Shown here: positions 1 to 8,837 of the stretch, in pieces
Layout: each line of letters begins with the position of its first letter
Numbering within the stretch: position 1 is the first letter of the stretch
Notes under the pieces: generated by a model
What the model was told of the DNA's origin: nothing
What the model saw: only the letters and a program-made list of their open reading frames with translations
Database searches by the model: none
From: Actinomycetota bacterium
GTDB lineage: Bacteria > Actinomycetota > Thermoleophilia > Gaiellales > Gaiellaceae
Direction: 5' to 3'
Assembly: GCA_013816245.1 (NCBI GenBank)
Contig: JACDEU010000005.1
Location: forward strand, 45,685 to 109,684
Length of the DNA stretch: 64,000 nucleotides
Made by a program: the position numbers and the translations under genes

Positions 1-2
1 TC

Positions 3-674
3 GCGCCGCCCGAACGCTTCGTGGTGATCCGACTCGGCATCGAGCTCGGCGAACGCGTCTCGGGCGAGCAGAACGGTCGTGCCGAAAGCCGTCGCTACCT
101 CGGCATCCCGGACGACCGGTTCGCCGTCGGCTGGATCGGCCGGATGACCGCGGTGAAACGCACCGACGACGTCCTGCTCGCGTTCAAGCGGCTGCGGGAC
201 AACGGTGTCGACGCGATGCTCTGCATGGTCGGAGACGGACCGGACCGAGCCCAGCTCGAGCGTCGTGCCCACGAGCTCGGGATCATGCGCCAGGTTCTCT
301 TCCTCGGTTACCAGGAAGAGGTTGCGTCCTTCTATGCAGCCTTCGACACGCTCGTGCTGCCGTCGAGCAACGAAGGAACACCGGTCAGCGCGATCGAAGC
401 GCTCGCGGCCGGACGGCCTGTCGTAGCCACCCGCGTGGGCGGAGTTCCGGACGTGGTGCGTGACGGTGAGGACGGTTTCCTCGTCGAGGCCGGCGAGACG
501 GACGACCTGGCCGACCGGCTCGAGCGGCTCGCACGCGATCCCGAGCTTCGCGAGCGGATGGGCCGCCAGGGACGCGAGCGAGTGCTACCGCGCTACGCGG
601 TCGAGCGCCTCGTCGAGGACGTCGACGAGCTCTATCGGTCGCTGCTCAGTGCGGCAGCCGTGCGAAGACGCTGA
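3..674 (+). CDS. Glycosyltransferase family 4 (5'-truncated by window edge)
   Basis: This is the C-terminal Rossmann domain of a GT4 retaining glycosyltransferase. The reading frame is open to the first bases of the window, so the true start lies upstream; about 223 residues are visible. The nucleotide-sugar site is shown by the GDGPDR loop and by NEGTPVSAIEALA, which carries the two glutamates of the E-x7-E motif, followed by the usual GG-x-PD-V and DGE-x-GFLV segments. It should add a sugar to a lipid-linked glycan on the cytosolic face. Donor and acceptor cannot be read from sequence. Its 3' end overlaps the convergent hydrolase gene by 29 bp. Confidence 0.9.
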   Translation, partial: APPERFVVIRLGIELGERVSGEQNGRAESRRYLGIPDDRFAVGWIGRMTAVKRTDDVLLAFKRLRDNGVDAMLCMVGDGPDRAQLERRAHELGIMRQVLFLGYQEEVASFYAAFDTLVLPSSNEGTPVSAIEALAAGRPVVATRVGGVPDVVRDGEDGFLVEAGETDDLADRLERLARDPELRERMGRQGRERVLPRYAVERLVEDVDELYRSLLSAAAVRRR

Positions 675-1767
675 ACGCGGGCTTCTTCTTGCCGGCCGCG
701 GTTAGGAAACCGGATTGCCAGCCGATGCCTATGTTGGTGTCGTCGCGCAACATGAACCACACCATCATGTCGATGCGCGGGTTTGCCCGGGCGATCGCGT
801 AGGACTGGCGCACGTACGCCGCCTGACGGGCGAACGACACGCCGAAGGTTCGATCGGGCGGTGTCTGCCAGGCGTACTCCGTGATCCAGATTCGCTTCTT
901 CCCCCAGAGCTTGTTCACCTGAGCGATGAGCGTGTTGATGTTCCCGAGCTCGACCGCCGAGCCACCGGGACGAGACGCCGGCGTCTCGCTTGGCCGGCTG
1001 TAGTACGGGTGGTGCGCGTACGCGTCCAGGCTCCTCAGCCCGGCGCGACGGGCGAGCTTCATGAACGCGACGGGTGACACCGACGGACGGCTCGACCGCG
1101 GCGCGTTGTTACCCCGCGGGCCGGTCCCTCCGCAGGCGACCTTCTCGCCCATGAAGTTCGTGAAGTGAACGCCCTGCCAGATCGCCGTGCAGATGCGCGC
1201 GTACGACCGTGGGCTGACGAACCTGCCGCCGACGGACTGCTGCAGCCAGTTCGGATTGTTCGGCTCGTTCCAGGCCAGCCAGTACTTCACGGCCGGCAGG
1301 TAGACCTCGTCGAACTGATCCGTATTCGGGAGGTAGTGCCCGCTGTAACGCGTGGCTGCGGCGTACGCGAAGTTGCGGAGATCCGTGTAGTTGGTCGGCG
1401 GAATGTTGCGGGCCCCGCCTCCGTTCGCCCACGACGGCGTGAACAGGATCGTAAGCAGGACCTGCATGCCGTACTGACCCGCATATTTGATCGCGCGGTC
1501 GTAGAGTCGCCAGTCGTACGCCGGATCGGCCGGATCCTGCGGATGCGCCGGCCGCTTGTCGGCCACGTCGTTCCAATTCAGGTTGATGCGCACGATCTGC
1601 GTGCGCAGCTGCTTCAGGGTCGTGAAGGTGAAGGCGGGATTGCCGCGCAGCGTCATCGCGTCGTCCTGGATCCCGACGAGCATGTGCGCCTTCGCCTGCG
1701 CCGCGGGCACGGCGAGACCCGCAGCGACGAGAACGATCGCCGCCGCGACCCCGATACGCCTACGCAA
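646..1767 (-). CDS. Secreted glycoside-hydrolase-like protein (clan GH-A fold)
   Basis: The 373-residue protein begins with a signal peptide ([16 protein letters not shown], then an AQA-type cleavage site near residue 25). The rest resembles a TIM-barrel hydrolase of clan GH-A (GH5/GH39-like). WNEP puts a candidate acid/base at Glu168 and WITEYAW a candidate nucleophile at Glu297. It probably cuts or edits a glycan outside the membrane, perhaps the product of this locus, but the substrate is unknown. The start is TTG at 1767 and overlaps the stop of the upstream decarboxylase gene by 8 nt, so the two are co-transcribed. A start a few codons later is possible. Confidence 0.75.
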   Translation of the reverse strand: MRRRIGVAAAIVLVAAGLAVPAAQAKAHMLVGIQDDAMTLRGNPAFTFTTLKQLRTQIVRINLNWNDVADKRPAHPQDPADPAYDWRLYDRAIKYAGQYGMQVLLTILFTPSWANGGGARNIPPTNYTDLRNFAYAAATRYSGHYLPNTDQFDEVYLPAVKYWLAWNEPNNPNWLQQSVGGRFVSPRSYARICTAIWQGVHFTNFMGEKVACGGTGPRGNNAPRSSRPSVSPVAFMKLARRAGLRSLDAYAHHPYYSRPSETPASRPGGSAVELGNINTLIAQVNKLWGKKRIWITEYAWQTPPDRTFGVSFARQAAYVRQSYAIARANPRIDMMVWFMLRDDTNIGIGWQSGFLTAAGKKKPAFSVFARLPH

Positions 1768-2698
1768 CGACCGGCTCCCGTCCGAAACTCGGCAGCATGC
1801 GGCGCAGGCCCTCTTCGAGCTGAACCTGCGGCTCCCAACCGAGCAGCTGGCGCGCGCGGGTGATGTCCGGCTGCCGGACCTGCGGGTCGTCGACGGGCAA
1901 AGCTTCGTAGACCAACTCGCTCTTCGAGCCGGTGATGCGGAGAACGACTTCGGCCAATTCGTTGAGCGTGAACTCAGCGGGATTGCCGAGGTTCACGGGG
2001 AGATGCTCGCCCGACTCCGCCAGCGCGACGAGCCCGCGGATGAGGTCGTCGACGTAGCAGAAGCTCCGGGTCTGGGTGCCGTCTCCGAACACAGTGAGAG
2101 GCTTGCCCTCCAGAGCCTGTCTCACAAACGTCGGAACCGCGCGCCCGTCACTGGGGCGCATGCGGGGCCCGTAGGTGTTGAAGATCCTGACGATCGACGT
2201 GTCCACGCCCTGCTGGCTGTGGTACGCCATCGTCATCGCCTCCGCGTAGCGCTTTGCTTCGTCGTAGACGCCGCGGGGCCCAATCGGGTTGACGTTCCCC
2301 CAGTAGGTCTCCGGCTGGGGATGCACCTGCGGGTCGCCGTAGACCTCGCTGGTGGAGGCGAGCAGGAAGCGGGCGCGCTTGAACTTCGCGAGCCCGAGCG
2401 CGTTGTGCGTGCCGTAGGACCCGACCTTGAGCGAGTGCAGCGGCATCCGCAGGTAATCGATCGGACTGGCGAGCGCGGCAAGGTGATAGACGATGTCGAC
2501 GGGCTCATCGATGCTCAGGTGCCGCGTCACGTCCTGGTTGATGAAGAGAAACTCGTCCCCTCTCAGGTGCTCCACGTTCTGGAGCGACCCCGTGTCCAGG
2601 TTGTCGATGCAAATCACGCGATACCCCTTGGAAACGAGGTGATCGCAGAGATGGGAGCCGAGGAAACCAGCCCCGCCTGTCACGACGGCCGTAGGCAT
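1760..2698 (-). CDS. UDP-glucuronate decarboxylase-like NAD-dependent epimerase (UDP-xylose synthase type)
   Basis: This 312-residue extended short-chain dehydrogenase has the NAD-binding [10 protein letters not shown] at residues 7-16, the STSEVYGDP segment near 115-123 and the catalytic pair Tyr145/Lys149 (YDEAK). The STSEVYGDP and RGVYDEAKR combination is typical of UDP-xylose synthase, which oxidises UDP-glucuronate at C4, decarboxylates it and reduces it to UDP-xylose. A xylose or related pentose donor for the polysaccharide is the likely product. A dTDP- or UDP-sugar epimerase is a less likely alternative. The gene has its own -10 hexamer 7 nt before the ATG (2706-2711). Confidence 0.8.
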   Translation of the reverse strand: MPTAVVTGGAGFLGSHLCDHLVSKGYRVICIDNLDTGSLQNVEHLRGDEFLFINQDVTRHLSIDEPVDIVYHLAALASPIDYLRMPLHSLKVGSYGTHNALGLAKFKRARFLLASTSEVYGDPQVHPQPETYWGNVNPIGPRGVYDEAKRYAEAMTMAYHSQQGVDTSIVRIFNTYGPRMRPSDGRAVPTFVRQALEGKPLTVFGDGTQTRSFCYVDDLIRGLVALAESGEHLPVNLGNPAEFTLNELAEVVLRITGSKSELVYEALPVDDPQVRQPDITRARQLLGWEPQVQLEEGLRRMLPSFGREPVVA

Positions 2699-2705
2699 CG
2701 GCGGG

Positions 2706-2711
2706 ATGCTA
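2706..2711 (-). promoter_or_regulatory. Leaderless -10 element of the decarboxylase gene
   Basis: TAGCAT on the minus strand fits the TAnnnT consensus and ends 7 nt before the ATG at 2698. Transcription would start at or next to the start codon. It also lies in a 6-bp-arm inverted repeat (2704-2722). No convincing -35 is visible. Confidence 0.55.
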
Positions 2712-2766
2712 CCGGGGCATCCGGACCTGGGCGCCAGGCTTTACCGCGGCTTTACAGAAGGTGAAT

Positions 2767-3708
2767 TCACCGCAGATCCTTGTTCGACTCCATGTCGAAC
2801 CACATCGCGAAGAGCGTGAACTGTGAGCCGAAGATCAGCAGCAGGGCGACGAGCACGACCGTTCCCACCGAGACGGCGTTGCCCATGATCCGAAGCACGA
2901 CCTCCGCGATCCCGAGGCCGAGGCCGAGCAGGGTCATCAGGAACCCGAACGCATAGAAGAAGACGAGCGGGTGGAAGTCGCGGATCACGTACTTCTCCTT
3001 CATCCGCCAGAAGAAGCCCTTGACGAGCAGCCACGAAATGCGCGGGATGACCTTGCGGATCTTGATCCCTGACTGCTCGCCGACGCCGTAGACCGGCCGC
3101 GAGGGGATGTCGCGCACGCGTGCGTTCCACACGTTCAGGTGAACGAGCATGTCGTTCGGCATCCCGTAGCCGGGATAGATGCGGTCGAGATCGAGTTGCT
3201 CGAGCATCTCCTTGCTTGCGGCCGTGTAGCCAGACTGCGAGTCGGCGACGTGCCAGTAGCCCGACGCGACCTTCGTCAGCAGCGACAGCACGGCGTTGCC
3301 AAGATAGCGCGAGCGGGGGATCACGCGCCACGCTTCGCCGGAGATGAGGCGGTTCGCCTTCGCGTAGTCCAGCTCACCGCGAACCACCGGCAGTGCGATC
3401 TTCTGCAGGTCGGCCGGGTCCATCTGATTGTCGGCCGCCATCACGCACGACACGTCGATGCCCTCGGCGAGCGCTCGCTGGTAGCCGGTGATGATGGCGG
3501 CGCCGACTCCCGAGTTGCGGGCGTGTGCCACGACCTCGACACGGGGATCGCCCGCCGCGCATGCGGCGGCGGCGGTGCCGTCCCTCGAGGCGTCGTCGAC
3601 GACGAAGATCCGGTCGACGAAGGCGGGAACACCCTTGATCGTCGTGGCCACGAGCGCCTCTTCGTCGTAGGCGGGCACGACCACCGCCACCGTCTTGCCT
3701 TCGAGCAT
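2767..3708 (-). CDS. Glycosyltransferase family 2 with C-terminal membrane anchor (DPM1/ArnC-like)
   Basis: The 313-residue protein starts with VAVVVPAYDEE, followed by VVDDASRDGT and a MAADNQMDP acidic segment, the donor and metal site of GT2 enzymes. About 220 residues of catalytic domain are followed by two hydrophobic helices, as in polyprenyl-phosphate glycosyltransferases. It probably charges a polyprenyl phosphate with a sugar for use by the GT-C enzymes of this locus. The chosen ATG at 3708 overlaps the stop of the Wzz-like gene (TGATG), which supports this start over one 11 codons upstream. Substrate is inferred from family only. Confidence 0.85.
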   Translation of the reverse strand: MLEGKTVAVVVPAYDEEALVATTIKGVPAFVDRIFVVDDASRDGTAAAACAAGDPRVEVVAHARNSGVGAAIITGYQRALAEGIDVSCVMAADNQMDPADLQKIALPVVRGELDYAKANRLISGEAWRVIPRSRYLGNAVLSLLTKVASGYWHVADSQSGYTAASKEMLEQLDLDRIYPGYGMPNDMLVHLNVWNARVRDIPSRPVYGVGEQSGIKIRKVIPRISWLLVKGFFWRMKEKYVIRDFHPLVFFYAFGFLMTLLGLGLGIAEVVLRIMGNAVSVGTVVLVALLLIFGSQFTLFAMWFDMESNKDLR

Positions 3709-4532
3709 CAGCGGGCGCGGTGGCGGACGACCGGCTCCCACAGCAACGCTGCGAGGAATCCGACCAGCAGCCCGAGGAACCCGGCGACGACCACGGCGTT
3801 CCGGCGGCTCCGCGCCGTCGTCTTCACCGCCGCAGCGCGGGTGAGCACCTTGGGACGCTCGACCTCCTGCGCCTGGATCAGCAACTGCTTCGCCTGCAGC
3901 TGGTCGTCGAGGACATCACCGAGATGAAGGGCGAACACCGCTTTCGACGTCGGATCCGCTGCGCCGCGCTCCTGGCGCTGAATCGCGTCGATCTGGTGCT
4001 GATCCGCGTTGATGCGCTCCTGCAGGCCGGCGATCTTCTTGTCAGCGAACCCAGACAGCCGCTGCACGACGATCTGCGCGAGCGTGTTCGCAGCCACCTG
4101 CGCCTTGCGCCGCGTCGGTCCCTGGACGATGAGGCGCACGAGCGGGTTCGCCGTGACACGGAGCGTGCTCGCCCCCGCACCCGTCGAGATGCTCTTCGTC
4201 GAGACGTTGCCCTGCAGGTCGCTCGCACGCATGCCGGCCTTCGCCGCAGCCTGAGCGATCGAGTCCTGCGCGCGCGCGATCGTGCCGACCGTGGCCGGAT
4301 TCGCCTGCGGGCCCTGCAGCAGGTTCCCGCCGATGATGCTGTACGACGCGCCGAGGTAGACCGTCGAGCTCGCATTCCAGACCTGCTTGCCGCCGAGCGA
4401 GATCAGGTACCCGACGATGACGCCCACCACGAGCCCGAGCAGGGGAAGCCACCAGCGCGCGACGATCGCGCTCCAGTAGCGGCCGAGATCGACTTCCTGC
4501 TCGGCGTCGGGATCGACGTCACGCGTGCTCAA
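3708..4532 (-). CDS. Wzz/chain-length-determinant-like membrane protein
   Basis: The 274-residue protein has a transmembrane segment at about 29-47, an extracytoplasmic region rich in Ala, Gln and Asn with a likely helical part (about 165-235), and a second transmembrane segment at about 248-266. This is the two-helix layout of Wzz/CpsC proteins, which set polymer length. No C-terminal kinase domain is fused. The start is TTG at 4532 in a TTGA overlap with the upstream epimerase stop. Position between sugar-nucleotide and transferase genes agrees with a role in polymer length or export control. Confidence 0.8.
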   Translation of the reverse strand: MSTRDVDPDAEQEVDLGRYWSAIVARWWLPLLGLVVGVIVGYLISLGGKQVWNASSTVYLGASYSIIGGNLLQGPQANPATVGTIARAQDSIAQAAAKAGMRASDLQGNVSTKSISTGAGASTLRVTANPLVRLIVQGPTRRKAQVAANTLAQIVVQRLSGFADKKIAGLQERINADQHQIDAIQRQERGAADPTSKAVFALHLGDVLDDQLQAKQLLIQAQEVERPKVLTRAAAVKTTARSRRNAVVVAGFLGLLVGFLAALLWEPVVRHRAR

Positions 4533-5446
4533 GGCGCGGCGACTCTAGCTGAGGCCCAATCCCACTGGGCCTGCAAACCGTCCTCGAGGGAAGTGGTCGC
4601 GCGCCAGCCGAGGTCTTGTTCGATCCTCGTCGCGTCGGCGGAGGTGCGTCTCACGTCGCCGGCCGCTGCAGGGCGCTCGACAAGATCCAACGTGCGCCCC
4701 GACACTCGTTCGAGCGTCGCGATCACGTCGCGCATCGTCGCCTCCTCTCCACCACCGACGTTGTAGACGGCGCCCGCGACACCCTTCTGCATCGCGGCGA
4801 CGGTCGCGTCCACTCCGTCCGCGACGTACGTGAACGAGCGCGACTGCAGGCCGTCGCTGTACAGCTCGAAGGAAGCTCGACGTGCGAGCGCGTCGACGAT
4901 GCGGGCAAGTGCCATGTCCGGCCGCTGGCGCGGACCGTAGAACGTGAAGTAGCGAAGCACGACGACGTCCAGTCCGAAGCCCTGCGCGTACGCATACGCG
5001 AGCTGCTCGCAACCGAGCTTCGTGATCCCGTACGGAGAGATCGGGCGCGGCTCCGCATCCTCGGACGTGGGATACGACTCGGCGTCGCCGTAGATCGAAG
5101 ACGACGACGCGAAGACGACGCGCACACCTGCCGCTGCTGCCGCTTCGAACACACGCCGGCTCGCGAGCAGGTTTCTACGCACGTACTCCTCGAAGACGTC
5201 ACCGAAGCTCCGCACGCCCGGCTGGCCTGCGAGATGGAAGACACCGTCGACACCGTCGAGCTCCAGGTCCGTCTCGGCGAGGTCGATGGGCGCGACGTCG
5301 AGCTTCGCTGCGTTCTCCTCCTTCAGCGCAGGGTCGTAGTAGTCCGTGAAGCAGTCGACGCCGGCCACTTCGTGTCCTGACTCGACGAGTCGCTCCGCGA
5401 GCTGCGAGCCGATGAACCCGGCCGCGCCGGTGACGACGTACTTCAT
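4529..5446 (-). CDS. NAD-dependent nucleotide-sugar epimerase/dehydratase
   Basis: The 305-residue SDR protein has TGAAGFIGSQ at residues 6-15, the FASSSSIYG stretch near 112-120 and the Tyr139/Lys143 pair (YGITK). It resembles UDP-glucose or UDP-glucuronate 4-epimerases, which invert C4 of a UDP-sugar through a 4-keto intermediate. SSIYGD and FYGPRQRPDMA are the usual family segments. It overlaps both neighbours by 4 nt (an ATGA upstream and a TTGA downstream), so it belongs to the same translationally coupled operon as the ATP-grasp and Wzz-like genes. Substrate is not determined. Confidence 0.85.
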   Translation of the reverse strand: MKYVVTGAAGFIGSQLAERLVESGHEVAGVDCFTDYYDPALKEENAAKLDVAPIDLAETDLELDGVDGVFHLAGQPGVRSFGDVFEEYVRRNLLASRRVFEAAAAAGVRVVFASSSSIYGDAESYPTSEDAEPRPISPYGITKLGCEQLAYAYAQGFGLDVVVLRYFTFYGPRQRPDMALARIVDALARRASFELYSDGLQSRSFTYVADGVDATVAAMQKGVAGAVYNVGGGEEATMRDVIATLERVSGRTLDLVERPAAAGDVRRTSADATRIEQDLGWRATTSLEDGLQAQWDWASARVAAP

Positions 5447-6417
5447 TCCGCAGGCGCGAGCGGCTTGAGTGTTCCATCGCCGTTCGGGGTGAGGCTGAGG
5501 TCGGAGAAGAAGCGGGTCATGACGATGCCCTCGCGAAAGTCACCGAGGCGCGGCTCCGGCCGTTCGCCGCGCGCGAGTGCGAGTGCGAGCTCCGGATACC
5601 GTCCACCGGCTGCGAGGGGAAGCGGGAATCCACCGCCGAAGCGCGTGTTGATGTCCGTGATGAAGTGCGTGCCGTCCGCCTCGCGGAAGCACTGGATGTT
5701 GGCGGGCCCGACGACGCCGAGGCTCTCGGCGACGTCACGCGCGAGCTCGATCAGCGCCTCGTCCTTGATGCTCATGCCCTTGATCGACTCGCCGCCCTTC
5801 GACTCGATCATCGTCCGCGGGATCGCATTTAGGCAGCGTCCCTCGAGGTCGCAGAAGACGTCGATCGAGAACTCCTCTCCGGCGAGACATGCCTGCACGA
5901 TCGAGTCGACCGGCGTGTAGCCGAGGAAGAAGCCGAGCTGCGCGCGATCGGCCGCTCGATAGATGTGTCGCGAGCCGAAGCCGTGGCGTGCCTTCACGAG
6001 CAGTGGGAACGCCGCATCGTCGGGCACGTTCCCTGGAAGCCAGGTCGGCGGCGATGCGATCCCCCGCTCTTCGAAGAGCACGTGCGCGAGGTACTTGTCC
6101 TCGAGTCGCTCGACGATCTCGGCGGCCGGGAGCAGGACGAGTGCGCCGGACAGTTCGTCGCAGCCTCGTGCGAGCAGCACCTGGTCGAGATCGGTGAGCG
6201 GGACGACCAGCTGCACGTCATGCTCCTGCACGAGCGCCCGCAGGGCCGGGAGGTAGCCCGGATCGTCGATCCGGGGCACGAGCGCATGCTCGTCGGCCGC
6301 GTACAGAGCGGGTGCGAGCGGGTTCGCGTCGGTGGCGATCGCCGTGGCGCCGGCGCGCCGGAACGCGCCGACGATGTCCACGCGCTGCCCCGCACACGTG
6401 AAAAGGACCGCCGTCAC
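5443..6417 (-). CDS. ATP-grasp enzyme, carbamoyl-phosphate-synthase-like
   Basis: The 324-residue protein has an N-terminal pre-ATP-grasp Rossmann-like domain and a CarB-type ATP-grasp domain. Visible signatures are PLLVKARHGFGSRH (ATP-binding lysine loop) and DINTRFGGGFPL (metal-binding Asp/Asn and Arg). Such enzymes form an acyl-phosphate and join a carboxylate to an amine or similar nucleophile. It sits between an epimerase and a membrane transferase, so it may attach an amino-acid-like group to a sugar; that role is inferred. The start is GTG at 6417. The downstream epimerase overlaps it by ATGA. Confidence 0.8.
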   Translation of the reverse strand: MTAVLFTCAGQRVDIVGAFRRAGATAIATDANPLAPALYAADEHALVPRIDDPGYLPALRALVQEHDVQLVVPLTDLDQVLLARGCDELSGALVLLPAAEIVERLEDKYLAHVLFEERGIASPPTWLPGNVPDDAAFPLLVKARHGFGSRHIYRAADRAQLGFFLGYTPVDSIVQACLAGEEFSIDVFCDLEGRCLNAIPRTMIESKGGESIKGMSIKDEALIELARDVAESLGVVGPANIQCFREADGTHFITDINTRFGGGFPLPLAAGGRYPELALALARGERPEPRLGDFREGIVMTRFFSDLSLTPNGDGTLKPLAPAE

Positions 6418-6422
6418 GGCGG

Positions 6423-7622
6423 TCAGTACAGCAGGAACGGGAGACTTGCGAGCGCGGAGGCGGCCAGCAACGCAGCCGCCGCGAGGCGCCAGCGGCCGGG
6501 GAGGCGGTCGACGGCGTAGCCGAAGGCAAGAGCCCAGGCGGGCGCCGTCGTCAACATGTAGCTCGCCTTCAGCACGTCGCCGTCCGGCGTCGGATAGCCG
6601 ACCGTGAAGTAGAGGTAACCCACGAGACCCAGGCCCGGGAGCAACGCGACAGGAAGGCGGGCCGGTGACCGCCTTGAGCGAACGAGCAGGACGAGCCAGC
6701 CGGCGACCGCGAGCAGTGTCGGCAGCAGCCCGAGGATGCTCTGCCGCTCGCGGCTACCACGCCAGACCCCGAAGTAGTCCCCCCAGACCTCGCTGTACGT
6801 CGTCGGGATCGCCTCGTTCAGGAAGTGAGGCCTGACGGGATGGGTCACGACGTCGGGCAGTCCCAGCCCGAAGTAGAACCGGGCGGGACGCCGTTCCCAG
6901 ATCGCCTGCTGCTTCGTCGGCCGGTCGAAGACCGGGTTGCCGTACTTGATCGTCTGCCGGATGTACCAGGGAGCTGTCACGACGACAGTGGCGAGCACGA
7001 TCACGAGCAGGGGACGCCACGCCCGCGCAACCGCGAACCCGAGCACCACGGCGGCGAGCGTCCAGAGGGAAAAGGCGCGCACCAGTTGGCCGAGCCCGAG
7101 TGCTACACCCGTCGCAACCGCGAGATGCCAGCCGTACTCGTTCCGGCCGAGCATCCGGGTGGCGAGAAGCAATGCCACGGCGCTGAGGAGCATCGACAGC
7201 GGCTCCGGGTGGAACATCGCGCCGACTCGCAACACGACCGGGAGAAAGCAGAAGAACGCGAGGGCCGAGAGCTGCACCCAGGGGCGCCGCGGAAAGAGCT
7301 CGCGTGCGAGCAACCAGAGCACGACGGCGGTGGCGAGCAACACGAACCAGTTCAAGAGCTGGCCGAGCTTGTGCGGATCTCCGGGATGCACGTGCTCGCC
7401 GATATATGTCGCTGCGCCCGCGAGCGTGTAGAAGACCGGCGGCGTGTAGTACTCGCTGCGCGTCTCCGGTCCGGGGATCTCGCCGTGGTGGATCAGGAGG
7501 TCTGCGTACTCGCGATGCTGGCGCACGTCATATCCGGATCCGCTCGGATACTTGTAGGTGTTCCAGCCGGCGACGAGCGCCAGCGCGGCGATCAAGCCCA
7601 CCGCGACGTAGCTACGACGCAA
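6423..7622 (-). CDS. Polytopic GT-C-like membrane glycosyltransferase
   Basis: About 399 residues with roughly nine to ten hydrophobic helices. The first helix is followed by a hydrophilic loop containing YDVRQHREYAD, where GT-C enzymes place catalytic acidic residues. GT-C proteins transfer a sugar from polyprenyl phosphate on the outer face of the membrane. The start is taken as the TTG at 7622 (LRRSYVAVG), just before the first helix; an open frame continues 43 codons further, but that part lies inside the neighbouring gene. The gap to the ATP-grasp gene is 5 nt. Donor and acceptor are unknown. Confidence 0.7.
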   Translation of the reverse strand: MRRSYVAVGLIAALALVAGWNTYKYPSGSGYDVRQHREYADLLIHHGEIPGPETRSEYYTPPVFYTLAGAATYIGEHVHPGDPHKLGQLLNWFVLLATAVVLWLLARELFPRRPWVQLSALAFFCFLPVVLRVGAMFHPEPLSMLLSAVALLLATRMLGRNEYGWHLAVATGVALGLGQLVRAFSLWTLAAVVLGFAVARAWRPLLVIVLATVVVTAPWYIRQTIKYGNPVFDRPTKQQAIWERRPARFYFGLGLPDVVTHPVRPHFLNEAIPTTYSEVWGDYFGVWRGSRERQSILGLLPTLLAVAGWLVLLVRSRRSPARLPVALLPGLGLVGYLYFTVGYPTPDGDVLKASYMLTTAPAWALAFGYAVDRLPGRWRLAAAALLAASALASLPFLLY

Positions 7623-8814
7623 GCTCGAGCAGGAGGTCGCGGTAGCGGCGGACGGCGACGGAGCGGTCGGCCTCGCGCTCCACCCACTCACGCCCGCGCG
7701 CGCCCATCGCCTCGAGGTCGTACTTGCCGTCGTGCGCGTCGCGGATTGCACGCGCCAAGAGCTCGGGGCGGCCAGGCGGAACGACGATGCCGCAGCCCAC
7801 CTCCTCGACCGCCTGAGCGGTCTCGCTCTCCGAGTCGGCAGCGACGATGACGGGCTTCGCTACGGCGAGGATCCCGTAAAGGCGACTCGGGACGACATAG
7901 CCCGCGAGACCCGACGCAAGTCCCACGACGTGAATGTCTGCAGCCGAAAGGGACTGCTGCAGCAACGTGCGCGGCTGGTAGAAGGCGAAGGCCACCTTGT
8001 CGACCTCGAGCTGCTCTGCCAGGGCGACCAGTTCGGCGTGCCGCGCGCCCATGCCGATGATCGTGATCGCGAGATCGTCGAGGTCCCGCAGGAACGTCGC
8101 CGCGCGGACGAGCGAGTCCAGATCTTGTGCGTGACCGACGTTGCCCGAGTGCATGACGACGAACTTCTGGTCGTAGCCGCGCTCGAGCGCCCACTGGTTG
8201 TCCTCGTCGAGCGGGCGAAGCCGCTGCGTGTCGACCCAGTTGGGGATGACGCTGAGACGATCCGAGTGCGCCCCCTTCTCCTCGAGCCGGTCCCGCATGG
8301 TGGTGCCGATCGCGACTACACGGTCTGCGCGCTTGAGGTAGAGCGAGACGAGGCCACGCAGCAGTGCCATGACAACGGGATTCTCGAGACGCTTGAGCTC
8401 CATCGCGACCTCGGGAAAGACGTCCTGGCTGATCACGACGAGCGGTACGCGGTAGCGCCGCGCAACGAGCAGCGCGATGTCGGCGACAATCGGTGGATCG
8501 GTCATGCAGAGAACGACGTCCGGACGAAGACCTCGCAGGCCGCTGAAGAGTGCCTTTGCGAGGTACGTGAGGTAGTTGGCGCCGCGGGCGAAGAGCTTCG
8601 AGCGCTCGAACGACGTGGAGGGAACGCGCACGATCTCGACGCCGTTGTGCACCAGCCGCCGCGACTCGTCCTCGTGCCCGTGCAGGATCCCCGTCACGAC
8701 CTTCACGTCGATGTCCTCGGCGAGCGCCTCGCACAGCTCCGTCAACAGCTGCGCCGTCGCCTCGACGCCCGGCCAGTAGTACTGGTTCAGAACAAGGAGG
8801 CGCGGTCTCGGCAT
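7612..8814 (-). CDS. Glycosyltransferase family 4 (WbuB/WcaI-like)
   Basis: This 400-residue GT-B enzyme opens with LLVLNQYYWPGVEATAQ, typical of WbuB/WcaI-type transferases. A glycine-rich MHSGNVGHAQDL loop and a C-terminal VPSRLYGILAVAKPV segment form the donor site. It should work on the cytosolic side using a nucleotide sugar, perhaps an N-acetylated or fucosyl donor by family analogy. The ATG at 8814 is preferred over an upstream in-frame start because it is 7 nt from a TAnnnT hexamer and matches the family N-terminus. It heads the leftward operon that runs to about 2767. Confidence 0.88.
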   Translation of the reverse strand: MPRPRLLVLNQYYWPGVEATAQLLTELCEALAEDIDVKVVTGILHGHEDESRRLVHNGVEIVRVPSTSFERSKLFARGANYLTYLAKALFSGLRGLRPDVVLCMTDPPIVADIALLVARRYRVPLVVISQDVFPEVAMELKRLENPVVMALLRGLVSLYLKRADRVVAIGTTMRDRLEEKGAHSDRLSVIPNWVDTQRLRPLDEDNQWALERGYDQKFVVMHSGNVGHAQDLDSLVRAATFLRDLDDLAITIIGMGARHAELVALAEQLEVDKVAFAFYQPRTLLQQSLSAADIHVVGLASGLAGYVVPSRLYGILAVAKPVIVAADSESETAQAVEEVGCGIVVPPGRPELLARAIRDAHDGKYDLEAMGARGREWVEREADRSVAVRRYRDLLLELAS

Positions 8815-8821
8815 CCGCGCA

Positions 8822-8831
8822 AGGCTAGCCT
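8822..8831. promoter_or_regulatory. Palindromic bidirectional leaderless -10 element
   Basis: AGGCTAGCCT is a perfect 10-bp palindrome in the 23-bp gap between two divergent GT4 genes. It gives TAGCCT on both strands. The plus-strand hexamer ends 6 nt before the GTG at 8838; the minus-strand hexamer ends 7 nt before the ATG at 8814. Both transcripts would begin at or next to their start codons. Confidence 0.65.
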
Positions 8832-8837
8832 GCCCAC

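Noticed and set aside
2760..2771. Twelve-base palindrome GGTGAATTCACC at the end of a GT2 gene
   Set aside because: It has no loop for a terminator and no partner site; a chance palindrome or protein site cannot be told apart.
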